From: Bacillota bacterium
Lineage (GTDB): Bacteria; Bacillota; Clostridia; Lachnospirales; Cellulosilyticaceae
Assembly: GCA_023410675.1 (NCBI GenBank)
Contig: JAEYPM010000078.1
Coordinates: 1 to 31,866 of the forward strand
Direction of reading: 5' to 3'
DNA length: 31,866 nucleotides
Shown: in pieces, positions 15,713 through 25,107 of the stretch
How positions within the stretch are numbered: position 1 is the stretch's first letter
Layout of the letters: each line of letters begins with the position of its first letter
Made by a program: the position numbers and the translations under genes
Notes under the pieces: model-generated
Seen by the model: the letters and a program-made list of their open reading frames with translations, nothing else
Told to the model about the DNA's origin: nothing
Databases searched by the model: none

Positions 15713-16684
15713 TTACACAAGTACTTCGCTCAGTTTGAACATATATTGATCAATATCTTTTTTCATAGCTAAGGCTTCATTAATGTCATAATCTACATAG
15801 TTACCATTTACATAAGCAACAACTCTTTTTGCTTTTCCCTCACATAATAAGTCAACTGCTTTAGCACCCATCATAGAAGCATGAATTCTATCAAGTGCTG
15901 TTGGTGAGCCACCTCTTTGAAGATGTCCTAATATAGTTGCTCTAGTTTCTATTCCTGTAGCTTCTTCTATTTTCTTAGCTAATTTTTCTGAACCGCCGAC
16001 ACCTTCTGCAACAACAATAAGATAATGTTGTTTTCCTCGTTTTTTGCTATCTGAAATTCTCTGAATGATCTCTTCGTCAGAAGGTCTTTGTTTCTCTGGA
16101 ATTAAAATCATTTCTGATCCAGAAGTAATCCCACACCAAAGTGCAATATACCCTGCATTTCTTCCCATGACTTCAACTATAGAACATCTTTGATGAGATG
16201 TAGACGTATCACGAAGCTTGTTGATCGCGTCCATAGCCGTATTAACAGCTGTATCAAATCCAATAGTATATTCTGTGCAAGCTATATCTAAATCTATAGT
16301 TCCTGGTATCCCTATAGTATTGATGCCTAAATTAGCAAGTTTTTCTGCTCCCATAAAGGACCCATCTCCACCAATTACAACAAGTCCATCAATCCCAAAC
16401 TTTCTACACATATCTGCTCCATGTTGCTGCACTTCTGGCTTTAAAAATTCTTTACAACGTGCTGTTTGAAGAATTGTTCCTCCTCTTTGCACAGTATCAG
16501 AGACACTTCGCGTAGTAAGTTCTTCAATTTCTCCTTTTAAGAGACCATTATAACCCTTTCTAATACCCATAACTCTAATACCTTTTGAAATACCTGCCCT
16601 AACTACTGCACGTATCGCAGCATTCATACCTGGAGCATCTCCGCCACTAGTTAAGACACCTATTGCATGTACCTTATTTTCCAT
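15713..16684 (-). CDS. pfkA: ATP-dependent 6-phosphofructokinase
   Basis: A 323-residue cytoplasmic enzyme that phosphorylates fructose-6-phosphate to fructose-1,6-bisphosphate, the committed step of glycolysis. It opens with IGVLTSGGDAPGMN. GGDGS at 105-109 has the Gly that marks ATP rather than PPi use. The catalytic loop reads PGTIDLDI (128-134). Asp131, the catalytic base, and Asp133 are kept, but the middle residue is Leu132, where PfkA proteins normally have Asn (TIDND). VEVMGRNAGYIAL carries the substrate-binding Met-Gly-Arg. Length is typical (about 320). The ATG at 16682-16684 has AGGGGG upstream. It leads the pfkA-pyk-pyk unit, 200 bases after dnaE. The substitution could alter kinetics, but the family call is secure. 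Confidence 0.96.
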   Translation of the reverse strand: MENKVHAIGVLTSGGDAPGMNAAIRAVVRAGISKGIRVMGIRKGYNGLLKGEIEELTTRSVSDTVQRGGTILQTARCKEFLKPEVQQHGADMCRKFGIDGLVVIGGDGSFMGAEKLANLGINTIGIPGTIDLDIACTEYTIGFDTAVNTAMDAINKLRDTSTSHQRCSIVEVMGRNAGYIALWCGITSGSEMILIPEKQRPSDEEIIQRISDSKKRGKQHYLIVVAEGVGGSEKLAKKIEEATGIETRATILGHLQRGGSPTALDRIHASMMGAKAVDLLCEGKAKRVVAYVNGNYVDYDINEALAMKKDIDQYMFKLSEVLV

Positions 16685-16798
16685 TTTTTTAACCCCCTAA
16701 AGTTAATTTTATGTTGAATATAGTATAATTATTTCCTTTTTGTTGGTAAATTGATACCGTATAGATTTTATATTGTAAAATTTAGTCAAACATTATTT

Positions 16799-16827
16799 AT
16801 TGTACTCTGTAATATGCCTATAGTCAA
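16799..16827 (-). promoter_or_regulatory. Sigma-A promoter for pfkA-pyk
   Basis: On the minus strand: TTGACT (complement of 16822-16827), 17 bases, TACAAT (complement of 16799-16804). It gives a leader of roughly 110 bases. The -35 box is one arm of a small inverted repeat TAGTCAA/TTGACTA (16821-16827 with 16834-16840), and a third TAGTCAA lies at 16783-16789, so a regulator may bind here. Confidence 0.7.
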
Positions 16828-16884
16828 CTGAATTTGACTACTTAATATAAAAATTCATGTGTTTTATCTATTCACTTATTCGTT

Positions 16885-19800
16885 CTATGGATTTATGGTA
16901 ATAACCCCTGTTCCCAATAACTCTTCTAACTCCTTAATAAGCTCCTTAGAAACTGCTACATTATATTTATCAGGAAATGGTTTTGTTGTTAAGTCTTCTT
17001 TTGATTCAACGATGACTTTAGTTTTTCCGCTATGGTTTTTAAATATGTGTAAAAGTTGCTCTCTTATTTCCTTAGTTCTTTGATTTTCATCTAAGCTCAA
17101 AATCATACAGTCTTTAGCCTCTGGACTTAAAAGGGATTCTAAGGTTGTAATGGTATCTGCTATAATCACTTTGTCTGTTTCATCCTTGACTGAAACTCTT
17201 CCTTTGATGAGAAATACGTGGGTTTCATCTAGTTCTTCAAACTGACTAAACAAATTTGGAAAAATGATGGTCTCTGCAACACCTGTTGTATCTTCAAGCT
17301 TAATAAATGCCATCTTTTTATTAGTTTTCGTATAAATAATCTTTTTATCAACTAAGATGCCGCCCATAGCAACCTTTTGTCCATCACTTAGAGAAGACTC
17401 TTCTTCATTTAGCTGCACTTCTATATTTTTTATGGATACATATTTATCTAATATACCTGCGAACTTATCTAAAGGATGTCCACTTAAATAAATGCCTAAC
17501 ACCTCTTTCTCATATTCTAAAAGCTGTTTTGTGTCATACTCCTTTAACTGAGGAAGTGTGTCTTCATCTTCTATTTGATCATTTGATGAAAATAAATCTA
17601 TTTGCCCCGCTATATTATTTCTTTTATTAAAATGCATGCCATCTGCTATAAGCTTATAGACAGCCATGTATTGACTCCTTGCTCCTCCTAAGCTATCAAA
17701 TGCTCCCGCTAATATTAAACTTTCAATGCTTCGCTTATTAATATCCTTTGAGTCCATTCGGCTATAGAAGTTCGTTAGACTCGTAAATTTTCCATTTTTA
17801 TTTCTTTCTTCTACTATTCTTTCAGTTACGTTCTTGCCAACATTTTTTATAGCTGCTAAACCGTATATAATAGCATTCCCCTTTGTAGTAAAATAACCAA
17901 AAGCTTCATTTATATCTGGTGGTAAAATATCAATACCCATCTTTTTACAACTTTCAATGTATAAACTTATCTTACCACTTGAATCCATCACTGAAGTCAT
18001 AAGAGCAGCCATAAATTCCACTTTATAATAGGTTTTAAGGTAGGCTGTTTGATAGGCAACTACTGCATAAGCTGCAGCATGGGACTTGTTAAATGCATAC
18101 TTTGCAAAGTCGGCCATATCATCAAATATTTTTTCACCAATCTCTTTAGGAATACCCTTAGCAATGCATCCATGGATCTTATCACCATCACCATATAAAA
18201 ATGTTTCTCTTTCTTTTTCCATGACTTCTATCTTCTTTTTCCCCATGGCTCGTCTTAAGAGATCACTTCTTCCCAAGCTATATCCTGCAAGCTTTCTAAC
18301 AATTTGCATAACCTGCTCTTGATAGACAATACATCCATAAGTATTATCCAGTATTTCTTCAAGCGATGGATGCGTATAGGTAATACTTAGGGCATCTTTT
18401 TTCCCTTGAATATACTTTGGAATAAAATCCATTGGGCCTGGACGATAGAGTGAGATCCCTGCGATAATATCCTCAAAGGTTGTTGGCTTAAGTTCCTTCA
18501 TAAAGCTTGTCATACCATTACTTTCCAGCTGAAATACGCCTTCAGTGTTTCCTAATGCAATAAGCTCGTAAACCTTTTCATCTTGATCATCAATATGATC
18601 TATATCTATTTTAATGTGGTGATTTTGCTCAATAATCTTGACTGCAGTATCAATCACAGTAAGGGTTCTTAAGCCTAAAAAGTCCATTTTTAAAAGACCT
18701 AATTCTTCTAAGGTTGTCATAGGATACTGGGTGGTAATGACGCCATCACTTGCATGAAGTGGAACATATTCTACGATTGGCTTTTTTGAAATAACCACTC
18801 CTGCTGCATGCATTGATGAATGCCGGGGCAAGCCTTCTAATTTCATAGAGACATCCAGTAAATATTTTACTTCTTCAACTGTATCATAAAGTTCTTTAAG
18901 CTCCTCGTTCATATTGAGTGCCTTTTTGATGGTGATTTTAAGCTCTTGTGGAATCATCTTAGCAATTTTATCTACCTCTTGATAAGGCATGTTAATCGCT
19001 CTTCCAACATCTCGTATTACAGCTCTTGCTGCCATTGTTCCAAAGGTAATAATCTGAGCTACTCTATTTTCTCCATATTTTTCTATCACATAATCAATAA
19101 CTTCTTGTCTTCTTTCAAAACAAAAATCTATATCGATATCAGGCATACTAATACGTTCTGGATTAAGAAAACGTTCAAAAATTAGGTTGTATTTAATAGG
19201 ATCAATATTTGTTATTTCTAATACATAAGCAACAATGCTTCCTGCCGCTGAGCCACGCCCTGGTCCTACTGGTATCCCTTGCTCTTTAGCGTATCTTATA
19301 AAGTCTCCAACAATCAAAAAGTAGTCTACAAAACCCATTTGTATAATAATATTCAATTCATACTCTAATCTTTCAATGAGTTCTTCAGTAACAGGATTGT
19401 ACCTTTTCTTAAGCCCATCATAACAAATTTGCTTTAAATACTCTGTACTACTTTGCCCTTCTGGAACATCAAAACTAGGGAGCTTGAGCTCATTAAATAC
19501 AAACTCTACTTCACATCGGTCAGCTATTTTAGATGTGTTTATTAATGCTTCTTTTGCATAAGGGAAGAGTTCTTCCATTTGATTTTCACTTTTTAAAAAA
19601 TACTGACCACCTTCATAGATCATTCTATCTGTATCTTGCATGGTCTTGCCTGTTTGGATACACAAAAGAATTTCATGAGGTTTTGCATCTTCTTCACGAA
19701 TATAATGAACATCATTTGTGGCAACCATTGGAATGCCTGTTTCCTTGCTAAGTCTCATGGTTAGCTGGTTTAAATGCTTTTGTTGCTGCATCCCATGATC

Positions 19801-20328
19801 TTGAAGTTCTAAATAGAAGTGATCGTCTCCAAATATATTGTTTAAACGAAGGGCAACTTGCTTTCCTTTTTCATAGTCATCCTCTAGAAGAACTCTACTA
19901 ACTGGTCCAGCTAAACAGGCCCCTAAGGCTATAAGGCCCTCATGATATTTTTCAAGTAACTCATAATCTATACGAGGCTTTCTATAATACCCCTCAGTAA
20001 ATCCTATCGATACAAGCTTAATAAGGTTCTGATAACCTTCATTATTCTCTGCTAATAGCACCAAGTGGTTGGATCTAAGATCTATAGGTTCTTTATCTAT
20101 TCTGCTTCTATGGGCTAGATACACTTCACATCCTATAATAGGTTTTATTCCTGCTTGTTTTGCAGCTTTATAAAAATCAATGACGCCATACATAACGCCA
20201 TGATCTGTGATTGCCAAAGCTTTCATATCTAACTGCTTAGCTCTTTCTATGAGTTCTTTAATTTTAGCTGAGCCATCAAGTAAACTATATTCTGTATGTA
20301 CATGTAAATGTGTAAAGGCAGTGGCCAT
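16885..20328 (-). CDS. dnaE: DNA polymerase III subunit alpha, DnaE type
   Basis: An 1147-residue replicative polymerase. The N-terminal PHP domain begins HLHVHTEYSLLDGS. The polymerase palm carries PDIDIDF (near residues 395-401), two of the catalytic aspartates, and a GRGSAAGS segment in front of it. The fingers and helix-hairpin-helix region follow. Near residue 1010 an OB-fold (VAMGGILVDKK to VAETIIFP) binds single-stranded template. There is no inserted proofreading exonuclease, so this is DnaE rather than PolC; in Firmicutes with PolC, DnaE extends RNA primers and works in lagging-strand and repair synthesis. ATG 20326-20328 is preferred because the conserved domain begins directly after it and GAGAGGAG lies upstream, though about 12 bases away. 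An ATG at 20352 is possible but has no ribosome site. Its position before pfkA-pyk resembles the gene order of other Firmicutes. Confidence 0.96.
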   Translation of the reverse strand: MATAFTHLHVHTEYSLLDGSAKIKELIERAKQLDMKALAITDHGVMYGVIDFYKAAKQAGIKPIIGCEVYLAHRSRIDKEPIDLRSNHLVLLAENNEGYQNLIKLVSIGFTEGYYRKPRIDYELLEKYHEGLIALGACLAGPVSRVLLEDDYEKGKQVALRLNNIFGDDHFYLELQDHGMQQQKHLNQLTMRLSKETGIPMVATNDVHYIREEDAKPHEILLCIQTGKTMQDTDRMIYEGGQYFLKSENQMEELFPYAKEALINTSKIADRCEVEFVFNELKLPSFDVPEGQSSTEYLKQICYDGLKKRYNPVTEELIERLEYELNIIIQMGFVDYFLIVGDFIRYAKEQGIPVGPGRGSAAGSIVAYVLEITNIDPIKYNLIFERFLNPERISMPDIDIDFCFERRQEVIDYVIEKYGENRVAQIITFGTMAARAVIRDVGRAINMPYQEVDKIAKMIPQELKITIKKALNMNEELKELYDTVEEVKYLLDVSMKLEGLPRHSSMHAAGVVISKKPIVEYVPLHASDGVITTQYPMTTLEELGLLKMDFLGLRTLTVIDTAVKIIEQNHHIKIDIDHIDDQDEKVYELIALGNTEGVFQLESNGMTSFMKELKPTTFEDIIAGISLYRPGPMDFIPKYIQGKKDALSITYTHPSLEEILDNTYGCIVYQEQVMQIVRKLAGYSLGRSDLLRRAMGKKKIEVMEKERETFLYGDGDKIHGCIAKGIPKEIGEKIFDDMADFAKYAFNKSHAAAYAVVAYQTAYLKTYYKVEFMAALMTSVMDSSGKISLYIESCKKMGIDILPPDINEAFGYFTTKGNAIIYGLAAIKNVGKNVTERIVEERNKNGKFTSLTNFYSRMDSKDINKRSIESLILAGAFDSLGGARSQYMAVYKLIADGMHFNKRNNIAGQIDLFSSNDQIEDEDTLPQLKEYDTKQLLEYEKEVLGIYLSGHPLDKFAGILDKYVSIKNIEVQLNEEESSLSDGQKVAMGGILVDKKIIYTKTNKKMAFIKLEDTTGVAETIIFPNLFSQFEELDETHVFLIKGRVSVKDETDKVIIADTITTLESLLSPEAKDCMILSLDENQRTKEIREQLLHIFKNHSGKTKVIVESKEDLTTKPFPDKYNVAVSKELIKELEELLGTGVITINP

Positions 20329-20514
20329 TGACTGTCGAAGCTCCTCTCTCATATTTCAACTTTGATTACATTTTATCATAATTTGTATGTTATCAATAGG
20401 CATAAAGATGTAGAAATATAGATACATATATTTATTATTTTGGCCAATCTGCGTATTGAAAGAGCAAAAAATAGAGTTTTTACTTTAATAATGCTTGTGA
20501 AACCCAAAATAAAA

Positions 20515-20547
20515 AAGTCATAACTTTTAATATAAAAATTATGACTT
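20515..20547 (-). terminator. Terminator after the zinc-ribbon/CD225 gene
   Basis: AAGTCATAA (20515-20523) pairs with TTATGACTT (20539-20547), extended by TTTT/AAAA. On the minus strand it is followed by TTTTTTATTTT. It lies 23 bases past the stop codon at 20570. Confidence 0.85.
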
Positions 20548-20569
20548 CTACAGACGAATAAACCCTTTT

Positions 20570-20977
20570 TTAATAATAATTACTAATAGAAGATGCTCCA
20601 GCTGCTGCAACAACTAAGACAAAGTAAAGTATTACCACTATGATACCACCAATAGTACCAACAAGATTTAATGTCTTAGCAGTTTTTATTGCTTTATCTG
20701 CATCTGCTTGTGTCTGTGCTGATTTTGCTTGAAGAGCAAAAATAAGTCCTGCAACACCTAAAGGAAGACAAAAACATACAAGATTAACAATTGACCATAT
20801 TAATATTCCTGTAGTATTTGCTTCTACTCTTTGGTTTTGCCCTCCATAGTTGTAATTGTTTTGCACAGGATTTGCATTTTGATTGTAGTTTGGCTCTGCA
20901 GTATTTTGAAACCCGCAGTTTGGACACACTTCATTCATACTATTTAGTTGGTGACCACATTTTGAACAAAAATTCAT
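20570..20977 (-). CDS. Zinc-ribbon CD225/dispanin-like membrane protein
   Basis: A 135-residue protein with three parts. An N-terminal zinc ribbon has Cys4, Cys7, Cys18 and Cys21 in two CxxC pairs. An Asn/Gln/Tyr-rich linker covers about 25-52. A C-terminal half has two hydrophobic segments (about 56-80 and 105-130) around a loop KSAQTQADADKAIKTAKT. The pattern of a Cys-containing first helix, FCLPLGVAGLIFALQ, then an Ala- and Lys-rich loop and a second helix, fits the CD225/dispanin family, whose bacterial members are mostly uncharacterised. The start ATG 20975-20977 has GAGGGGG upstream. It follows the DUF2752 gene by 39 bases and ends at a strong terminator, so the two form a unit. The molecular role is unknown. 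Confidence 0.8.
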   Translation of the reverse strand: MNFCSKCGHQLNSMNEVCPNCGFQNTAEPNYNQNANPVQNNYNYGGQNQRVEANTTGILIWSIVNLVCFCLPLGVAGLIFALQAKSAQTQADADKAIKTAKTLNLVGTIGGIIVVILYFVLVVAAAGASSISNYY

Positions 20978-21016
20978 ATTTTCCCCCTCTTAACTTATAA
21001 TATATTCAACAATAGC

Positions 21017-21439
21017 TCATGGAGCTAATATTGTAAATGGATAGAACGGAATATTTCTAATAATACCAAACAAAAGAATGATTATTAAAATAATAATCGT
21101 TGTATTGGGTTTAAGCTTTACAAAAGTTATTATGTCCTTTCCTGTAGCAATTCTTACATACTCTTTAAAGAAATAATATGAAACAAAAGGCAATGATATA
21201 ACAAAGAAAATATTGTGATCTAATGCTTGTAATATTCTAAAATGCATAAGATCTTCAAGTGCTCTAGTAGCACCACATCCACAACAATATATATGGAACT
21301 GATCATATACAATACATCGCAACTTACTTCCATGAAAATAAAAATAAACCGCACTACTTAGAATACATAAAGGAGCCCCTACTGCAAACAATATTCGCCA
21401 AAGCTTTTCATATTTAATGAATATATTCTTAATAATCAT
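21017..21439 (-). CDS. DUF2752 family membrane protein
   Basis: A 140-residue predicted membrane protein of the DUF2752 family. It has three hydrophobic segments (about 15-34, 70-92 and 112-129). The family signature CCGCGATRAL is at 52-61, between the first and second helix, and the C-terminus ends NIPFYPFTILAP, also usual for the family. The Cys-rich motif could bind a metal or form a disulfide. The function is unknown. The ATG at 21437-21439 follows GAGGAG very closely (three bases). It lies directly upstream of the zinc-ribbon/CD225 gene, and small families of this type are often found together in Clostridia, so a shared membrane role is a reasonable guess. Confidence 0.85.
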   Translation of the reverse strand: MIIKNIFIKYEKLWRILFAVGAPLCILSSAVYFYFHGSKLRCIVYDQFHIYCCGCGATRALEDLMHFRILQALDHNIFFVISLPFVSYYFFKEYVRIATGKDIITFVKLKPNTTIIILIIILLFGIIRNIPFYPFTILAP

Positions 21440-21511
21440 TATCTCCTCTTAGTCATATAAATCTCATAATTAAAATATATGTTAATTATATAATAAATAG
21501 GCTTAAAAGAA

Positions 21512-21548
21512 AAGTCCCATTTACATTACTACTATATAAATAGGACTT
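21512..21548 (-). terminator. Terminator of pheS-pheT
   Basis: AAGTCC (21512-21517) pairs with GGACTT (21543-21548), and ATTTA/TAAAT continues the stem past one mismatch. On the minus strand it is followed by TTCTTTT. A second imperfect inverted repeat around AATAGGA/TCCTATT-like arms (21553-21588) sits between it and the pheT stop codon. Confidence 0.75.
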
Positions 21549-21589
21549 ATTATCAATAATCAATAGGACTAAATATCCTATCAATTATT

Positions 21590-23983
21590 CTATTGTTCTC
21601 TAAGTTTTGTTTCTAACTCTTGTTCTAATCCTAACAGTATTTTTTTCATGGCTTTTTGAACTTCTTCATCAGTAAGTGTTCTATCTGCTGCTCTAAAGGT
21701 AAGATTATATGCAACTGATTTATAACCTTCTTCTATTTGCTTCCCTTTGTACACGTCAAATAGTTCAACTTTTTCAAGTAATTTCGTACCTCTTTGGGTA
21801 ATTACTCTTTCAATATCGCCTACTAAGACTTCATCTTTAACAAGCATCGCAATATCTCTCGAAATAGCTGGATACTTTGGAAGAGCCTTATATTGGACAT
21901 CCTTATTAATATGTGCTAAAATCCTTTCTAAATCCAGCTCAGCCACATACACTTTCATACCTATATCATAATTTTTAGTCGTTTGAGGATGCACTTCTCC
22001 AAAAAATCCGATCTCTTTACCATTAATAACTATGTTGGCACATCTTCCTGGATGCATAAATTCTAATTCTGTATTTCGTGTAACAGAAAAGTTTGAAATG
22101 ATAAGGTGTTGCATTAAAGATTCTATCAGTCCTTTTAGGCTATAAAAGTCTATTTCCTTTCCATACATTCCTATAGTAAGTTTTTTAATTTCTTTAGGAA
22201 GTTCATTTTCACCTTGAACTTCAAATATTTTGCCAATCTCATATAAAGCAGCTGTATCATTTCTTCTGTTATAGTTTGTGCTTAATGAAACAAGTATTCC
22301 ATTTAAAGTTGTTGTACGCATAATACTAAAGTCTTCCCCTAGAGGATTTTTAATAGTCAATGTATTTCTTAGTGGGCTATCTTTACTTATCCCCAATCTT
22401 TCAAATACTTTTGGACTTTCAAAAGTATAGGTCATTGCACCACTAACACCATTGATTGTCATAAATTCTTTAATCTTATCCAGTGTCAGCTGCTCAAAAT
22501 TTTTCATGCCTACTGTTGGTTTGCCTCTTTCTAAAGTAACTGGTATTTTGTCATAACCATACAATCTAGCTACTTCTTCTGCCAAATCATATTTCATTGT
22601 TATATCAGTCCTAAATGTAGGAATCGTTACTTTTTTAGCTTGCTCATCCACACTAAATTCTAAAGCCTTGAAATAAGATATCATTTCATCTTCACCAATA
22701 GTTGTGCCTAAGAAACGATTGATCCAATCACAATCATAATCTATTGTAATAGGCACTCTCTTATTTGGATAAACATCTATCTTCCCTTTTACAACTTCTC
22801 CTGCCCCTATCTCACTAATTAGCTGAGCAGCACGCTCTAAGGCTAATTCAATATTATTAGGGTCAAGCCCCTTAACATATTTTTTAGAAGAATCGCTACT
22901 TATTGATAGTTTTTTTGAAGTTTGGCGAATATTATAAGCATTAAAGTTTGCACATTCAAATAAAATGGTTTTTGTCGTTTCTGTTACCTTTGTGGCATCT
23001 CCACCCATAATACCTGCAATAGCTACTGGTCTTTCACTATCCGCAATAACAAGCATACTACTATCTAAGGTTACTTCATCTCCAAATAATGTAACAATTG
23101 TCTCTTTGTCCTTTGCATTTCTTACGATGATTTCATGATTTGTAAGTTTATCATAATCAAAAGCATGCATTGGCTGCCCAAATTCAAGTAACATATAGTT
23201 TGTAATATCTACAATATTATTAATTGGTCTTAATCCTGCAGAAATAAGTCTATCTTTTAACCATTTTGGTGAAGGACCTACCGTAACATTTTCTATGATA
23301 CGTGCAGCATATCTTGGACATAGAACTGGATTTTCAATAGATATCTTTGCCATCTCCTCTGCATTACCTTCTGTTTCCTTTACAGTGATCTTTGGAAACA
23401 TAAAAGGTTTTTTAAAAGTAACAGCAGCTTCTCTTGCAATACCTAGGATGCTAAAGCAATCGGGTCTGTTAGAGGTGATTTCATACTCTACTACATGTTC
23501 TCCAAGGCCAAAATAAGGTTTCACATCGCTTCCAAGTGGAATATCTTCATGAAATACATAGACCCCATTCTCTGGAGCATCTTCAATATCATTAGTACTA
23601 AAACCGAGTTCCTCTACAGAGCAAAACATCCCTTCAGATACTTCACCACGTAATTTTCCTTTTTTAATAACAACACCTTTAGCAAGTGTGGCACCATCTA
23701 GTGCAACAGGCACAACATCACCTAACACAACATTTGTTGCTGCTGTTACAATTTGAAGTAACTGCTCGCCACTTATATCTACTTTCATAACACGTAGCTT
23801 ATCTGCATTTGGATGTTTGGATTCTTCTACGATTTTTCCTGCCACTACACGTGTGATTTCTTTTCCAATTTCCTCAACTGCTTCGACTTTGCTTCCTGAC
23901 ATAGTCATTGCATCTATATACGTATTTACGTCTACATCATCTAAAGCAACATATTGTTTAAGCCATGACATAGGTACATTCAT
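21590..23983 (-). CDS. pheT: Phenylalanine-tRNA ligase beta subunit
   Basis: A 797-residue subunit of the alpha2-beta2 enzyme that charges tRNA-Phe. Domains in order: an EMAP-like tRNA-binding OB fold (about 40-150, VVAGKIVEESKHPNADKL); a B3/B4 region (about 210-370), which in relatives edits mischarged Tyr-tRNA-Phe; B5 (about 400-470, IDYDCDWINRFLG); a catalytically inactive class II-like core (about 480-680); and a C-terminal FDX-ACB domain (about 705-797, KALPKYPAISRDIAMLV) that grips the anticodon stem. Length is typical (about 800). The start ATG 23981-23983 has AGGGAG five bases upstream. It follows pheS by 38 bases and is controlled by the same T-box. Confidence 0.97.
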   Translation of the reverse strand: MNVPMSWLKQYVALDDVDVNTYIDAMTMSGSKVEAVEEIGKEITRVVAGKIVEESKHPNADKLRVMKVDISGEQLLQIVTAATNVVLGDVVPVALDGATLAKGVVIKKGKLRGEVSEGMFCSVEELGFSTNDIEDAPENGVYVFHEDIPLGSDVKPYFGLGEHVVEYEITSNRPDCFSILGIAREAAVTFKKPFMFPKITVKETEGNAEEMAKISIENPVLCPRYAARIIENVTVGPSPKWLKDRLISAGLRPINNIVDITNYMLLEFGQPMHAFDYDKLTNHEIIVRNAKDKETIVTLFGDEVTLDSSMLVIADSERPVAIAGIMGGDATKVTETTKTILFECANFNAYNIRQTSKKLSISSDSSKKYVKGLDPNNIELALERAAQLISEIGAGEVVKGKIDVYPNKRVPITIDYDCDWINRFLGTTIGEDEMISYFKALEFSVDEQAKKVTIPTFRTDITMKYDLAEEVARLYGYDKIPVTLERGKPTVGMKNFEQLTLDKIKEFMTINGVSGAMTYTFESPKVFERLGISKDSPLRNTLTIKNPLGEDFSIMRTTTLNGILVSLSTNYNRRNDTAALYEIGKIFEVQGENELPKEIKKLTIGMYGKEIDFYSLKGLIESLMQHLIISNFSVTRNTELEFMHPGRCANIVINGKEIGFFGEVHPQTTKNYDIGMKVYVAELDLERILAHINKDVQYKALPKYPAISRDIAMLVKDEVLVGDIERVITQRGTKLLEKVELFDVYKGKQIEEGYKSVAYNLTFRAADRTLTDEEVQKAMKKILLGLEQELETKLREQ

Positions 23984-24021
23984 TATTTATTCTCCCTTCT
24001 ACTTTTAAATTCGTGATGCCA

Positions 24022-25041
24022 TCAAAATTGTGACAAAAAGCGAATATCATTTTCATAAAATAGTCTTAAATCAGTGATATTGTATTTAAGCATTGTTAGA
24101 CGTTCTAAGCCCATACCAAAAGCAAAGCCTTGATATTCATTTGGGTCTATCCCTGCCATTTCTAATACTTTGGGATGGACCATACCACAGCCTAATACTT
24201 CTATCCATCCAGTTCCCTTACATATATTGCATCCTGATCCATGACACATAACACAAGTAACATCAGCTTCGGCACTTGGCTCTGTAAATGGGAAATAATG
24301 AGGTCTAAATTTTACTTGTACTTTATCTCCATATAAAGCTTTTGCAAACTCTGCAAGGGCACCTTTTAAGTCTCCAAAAGTAATATTTTTATCGATCACA
24401 AGCCCTTCTATCTGATGAAATACAGGAGAATGTGTTGCATCTACTTCATCTGAGCGATACACTCTGCCTGGTGCAATCATACGAATAGGTGGTTTTTTTG
24501 CTTCCATTGTGTGCACTTGAACGGGTGATGTTGCTGTTCTGAGAACGAGATCCTCTGTTAAATAAAAAGTATCTTGCTCATCACGTGCTGGATGTTCTTT
24601 TCCTAGATTAAGTGCATCAAAATTATAATATGAAGTTTCTACTTCTCTACCATCAATTATTTCATAACCCATTCCTAAAAAGATTCTTTGAATATCTTCT
24701 AAGGTTTGCAAAATTGGATGAATATGTCCTAAAATAGGCTTCTTACCGGGCATGGTAATATCTATAATTTCCTCTTTTAATTTTTCACTTTGCATAGATG
24801 ATTCTAAAAGTTCCTTTTTTGTCATGAGCTTATTTTCTATTTCTTCCCTAACAACATTAACGAGCTGACCTACCACTGGTCTTTCTTCTGGTGTTAAATC
24901 CTTCATCTGACGTAGTAATGCTGTAAGCTCACCTTTTTTACCTAAATAAAGGATTCTTAGTTCTTCAATCTCATTTAATGCTTTTGCTTTATCAATATTA
25001 TTTGTAGCACTTCGTTTTATTTGCTCTAGTTTGTCTTTCAC
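24022..25041 (-). CDS. pheS: Phenylalanine-tRNA ligase alpha subunit
   Basis: The 339-residue catalytic subunit of phenylalanyl-tRNA synthetase. An N-terminal coiled coil (about 1-90) that contacts tRNA is followed by the class II core, with HPILQTLEDIQRIFLGMGY, motif 2 around VYRSDEVDATHSPVFHQIEGLVID, and motif 3 in GFAFGMGLERLTMLKY. A Cys-rich loop (CVMCHGSGCNICKGTGWIE) is normal for bacterial PheS. The frame is open further upstream to an ATG at 25104, but that extension lies in the leader RNA. The GTG at 25039-25041 is chosen because AAGGAG lies exactly eight bases before it, and it gives the usual length. The T-box leader lies immediately upstream. Confidence 0.96.
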   Translation of the reverse strand: MKDKLEQIKRSATNNIDKAKALNEIEELRILYLGKKGELTALLRQMKDLTPEERPVVGQLVNVVREEIENKLMTKKELLESSMQSEKLKEEIIDITMPGKKPILGHIHPILQTLEDIQRIFLGMGYEIIDGREVETSYYNFDALNLGKEHPARDEQDTFYLTEDLVLRTATSPVQVHTMEAKKPPIRMIAPGRVYRSDEVDATHSPVFHQIEGLVIDKNITFGDLKGALAEFAKALYGDKVQVKFRPHYFPFTEPSAEADVTCVMCHGSGCNICKGTGWIEVLGCGMVHPKVLEMAGIDPNEYQGFAFGMGLERLTMLKYNITDLRLFYENDIRFLSQF

Positions 25042-25107
25042 TTTAACTGCTCCTTTCTTGGTATAGAATTTACATTTATAAGCAAGGTAATTCTGCACAT
25101 ACAAAAA

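Noticed and set aside
16821..16840. A terminator between dnaE and pfkA
   Set aside because: The stem is only seven base pairs and no U-tract follows; the sequence is better explained as a promoter -35 region with an inverted repeat.
25042..25104. An N-terminal extension of pheS from an upstream ATG
   Set aside because: It reads through the ribosome site and abuts the T-box terminator; the GTG at 25041 has ideal AAGGAG spacing and gives the usual length.
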